Below, one piece after another: positions 16,874 through 18,415 of a stretch of DNA of 18,415 bases (its first letter is position 1; each line of letters starts with the position of its first letter). Both the position numbers and the translations under genes were made by a program. Where the stretch lies: positions 1 through 18,415 of the forward strand of contig JAAZVD010000002.1 of assembly GCA_018623785.1 (NCBI GenBank), given 5' to 3'. The stretch is from Bacteroidota bacterium (lineage in GTDB: Bacteria; Bacteroidota; Rhodothermia; Rhodothermales; UBA10348). A model generated the notes under the pieces. It worked only from the letters and a program-made list of their open reading frames with translations. It was not told the DNA's origin and searched no databases.

Positions 16874-17775
16874 ACCGATTTGCCCCCCTTCTGGTCATCC
16901 TGTGCATTATCCTCATCGCAGCCTGTGGCTCCAACCCATTGCCTTCCGCCGACATGAACGCACTTTCTTCCCGCATCGATGCGCTGGTGGCTGACGTTGA
17001 CAGTGCCACGGTGTCCGTGTCCATCATCGATACGGCTACCGGCATCGAGTGGCACCGGGACGGCGATCGTCTCTACCATGCTGCCTCCACGATGAAGGTG
17101 CCGGTACTGATTGAACTCTTCCGACAGGCAACACAGGGACGATTCGAACTGACCGACGAAATCATCCTGAAGAACGATTTCCGTTCCATCGTGGATGGCT
17201 CGCCGTACAGTATTGAGGATGATTCGGATGATGCCATCTACGAGCACCTCGGAGAGCCGATGACCCTGCGTCAATTGGCCTACAACATGACCACGGTATC
17301 CTCCAACCTGGCCACGAACCTGCTCATTGATTTCCTGAATGCCGACTCGGTGCAGGCCACGTCGGAGCAATTGGGGACGCAGCGCATGCAGACAATCCGG
17401 GGCGTTGAGGACCTCAAAGCCTTTGAACGGGGGATGTCCAATCGGGCGACTTCGGCTGATCTGGCTTTACTGATGGAGCGCCTGCGAGCGGGTCAGGCCG
17501 TATCGGAGGAAGCGGATGCTGCCATGCGAGAGATCCTCATGGATCAGGTATTCAATGCCATGATTCCCAATGGCCTTCCGACCGGGGCCCGCGTGGCGCA
17601 CAAGACCGGCTCCATCACCAAGATCAATCACGACGCCGCCATTGTGTATCCACAGGGCGGCGCCCCCTATGTCCTGGTTATCCTGACCGAGGGCGTAGCC
17701 AACCACGATGAAAGCTCGGCCCTGGGATCACGTATCGCAGCAGCTGTGCATGAAACGTTGCGGGGAGCATCGTGA
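16870..17775 (+). CDS. Class A beta-lactamase-family serine hydrolase, lipoprotein
   Basis: A 301-residue exported lipoprotein: signal peptide MNRFAPLLVILCIILIAAC with Cys19 in the lipobox IAAC. The serine-reactive fold carries Ser73-Thr-Met-Lys76 (SxxK, catalytic Ser73), Ser144-Ser-Asn146 in the SDN position, an Arg-Gly-Val-Glu segment (IRGVEDLKAF) where the omega-loop Glu166 motif is expected, and AHKTGSI (KTG). This supports the class A beta-lactamase family, but true drug hydrolysis cannot be inferred; it could act on cell-wall peptides. SSN instead of SDN and the altered ExxLN loop argue for caution. The ATG at 16870 overlaps the nagZ stop; a longer frame from 16771 lies inside nagZ and would bury the signal. 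Its TGA overlaps the rnc GTG by three bases (GTGA). Confidence 0.85.
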   Translation: MNRFAPLLVILCIILIAACGSNPLPSADMNALSSRIDALVADVDSATVSVSIIDTATGIEWHRDGDRLYHAASTMKVPVLIELFRQATQGRFELTDEIILKNDFRSIVDGSPYSIEDDSDDAIYEHLGEPMTLRQLAYNMTTVSSNLATNLLIDFLNADSVQATSEQLGTQRMQTIRGVEDLKAFERGMSNRATSADLALLMERLRAGQAVSEEADAAMREILMDQVFNAMIPNGLPTGARVAHKTGSITKINHDAAIVYPQGGAPYVLVILTEGVANHDESSALGSRIAAAVHETLRGAS

Positions 17776-18415
17776 TCGACTGGATTAGGAACCTGCTCAA
17801 AGCGGATAAAGCGACCGTATCGGCTCCGGTGGAAACCAGTCCGGGAGAGGTGGATACCGCCGGACTTTCGAACGCCTTGGGCTGTCCGATCGGCGATGAA
17901 ACGCTGTATCGGCAGGCTCTTCGGCACCGATCCTTGATGCGTGGAAGGCCGGGTGCACACTTGCACACCAACGAGCGCCTGGAATATCTGGGCGATGCCG
18001 TGGTGGGGTTTCTCGTAGCGGAACACCTCTATGCTGAGTACCCCGACCGGGATGAGGGATTTCTGACCCGCTTGCGAGCCAAATTGGTCAATGGTCGCGC
18101 GCTCGCTGCGCGAGCGCGCGACATCAACTTGGCTCCCTTCCTGCTGGTAAGTGAAAGTCTGAGCCACGAACAACGCGACAGCGACAGCATTCTCGCGGAT
18201 GCTTTCGAGGCCATCATCGGCGCACTCTACCTGGACCACGGCATGGAAGCAACCCGAGCTTTCGTGCACCGCACCGTGCTTGGCCACACTGATCTCGACC
18301 AGTTGGCCAAGGTCAAGGATAATTTCAAAAGCATCCTGCTCGAAACCGTACAAGCCAGAAGCCCGCATCAACCCCGGTATTCCGTAGTGGCTGAATCGGG
18401 CCCCAGTCACGACAA
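17772..18415 (+). CDS. rnc: Ribonuclease III (3' end beyond the right edge)
   Basis: The frame is open from the GTG at 17772 to the end, giving 214 codons without a stop. The RNase III domain shows NERLEYLGDAVVGF, the Glu/Asp signature of the metal centre, and DAFEAIIGALYLD, the second acidic cluster; it dimerises to cleave double-stranded RNA. From about residue 180 the double-stranded RNA-binding domain begins (DNFKSILLETVQARSPHQPRYSVVAE) and is cut by the edge. An N-terminal extension of about 30 residues (VIDWIRNLLKADK) precedes the domain. The GTG overlaps the previous stop (GTGA), and no in-frame ATG lies near, so the start is likely but not certain. A 13-bp-stem inverted repeat lies within the gene (18094-18122). 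Confidence 0.92.
   Translation, partial: MIDWIRNLLKADKATVSAPVETSPGEVDTAGLSNALGCPIGDETLYRQALRHRSLMRGRPGAHLHTNERLEYLGDAVVGFLVAEHLYAEYPDRDEGFLTRLRAKLVNGRALAARARDINLAPFLLVSESLSHEQRDSDSILADAFEAIIGALYLDHGMEATRAFVHRTVLGHTDLDQLAKVKDNFKSILLETVQARSPHQPRYSVVAESGPSHD
18094..18122 (+). repeat. Perfect inverted repeat inside rnc
   Basis: GTCGCGCGCTCG (18094-18105) pairs without mismatch with CGAGCGCGCGAC (18111-18122). The flanking C106/G110 pair extends the stem to 13 bp with a TGC triloop. It encodes the GRALAARARD stretch of RNase III, whose amino acids are ordinary for the family, so the structure may be coincidental to GC-rich coding. As RNA it is a stable duplex of the kind RNase III binds, although shorter than the ~20 bp often cited for processing. 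Confidence 0.65.

Noticed and set aside
1..18415. Mobile element, CRISPR array, toxin-antitoxin or phage defence genes
   Set aside because: No transposase, integrase, phage or defence domain, spaced direct repeats or compositional break was seen; the gene content is core metabolism and envelope.

Overview
The window is a gene-dense bacterial chromosome segment of about 57% G+C by eye. It carries envelope and housekeeping genes and shows no insertion sequences, phage genes, CRISPR arrays or RNA genes. Several signs point to the Bacteroidota/Rhodothermota side of the tree, perhaps a Rhodothermales-like marine or halophilic organism. Most starts lack a good Shine-Dalgarno sequence. A TAnnTTTG-type -7 box precedes efp. 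Signal peptides tend to leave Gln at +1. Secreted TPR proteins and lipoproteins are frequent. This placement is an inference, not a proven identification.

Region 1 (1-3601, minus strand): a three-member transcription unit. It begins with a cytosolic protein fusing a degenerate KaiC/RecA-like ATPase domain to a degenerate GGDEF-like domain through a long Pro/Ser/Glu-rich linker. Next comes a 33-codon ORF joined to both neighbours by ATGA overlaps. It ends with a secreted multi-TPR protein that runs off the left edge.

Region 2 (3602-3959) is a 358-bp divergent intergenic region. Region 3 (3960-7550, plus strand) holds an Ig-like/PQQ-type beta-propeller lipoprotein, then a CoA-acylating aldehyde dehydrogenase with a long C-terminal tail that resembles a bacterial microcompartment encapsulation peptide.

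Region 4 (about 7587-12145): a hairpin and a well-formed promoter precede efp, accB, accC, gcvH and guaA. These are tightly spaced, and accC and gcvH overlap. They supply elongation factor P, the biotin carrier and biotin carboxylase of acetyl-CoA carboxylase, the glycine cleavage lipoyl carrier, and GMP synthase.

Region 5 (12142-18415): a mostly overlapping run devoted largely to the cell envelope. It encodes a secreted TPR plus periplasmic-binding-fold protein (architecture like LpoA), BamD, NadD, a cytosolic NagZ-type GH3 enzyme, a class A beta-lactamase-family lipoprotein, and RNase III, which is cut by the right edge. The RNase III gene contains a perfect 13-bp-stem inverted repeat.

The most noteworthy items are the pseudo-KaiC/pseudo-GGDEF fusion operon with its embedded small ORF, the aldehyde dehydrogenase tail, the LpoA-like protein beside bamD, the nagZ/beta-lactamase pair, and the rnc hairpin. 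None of these is proven to be a new system from sequence alone.
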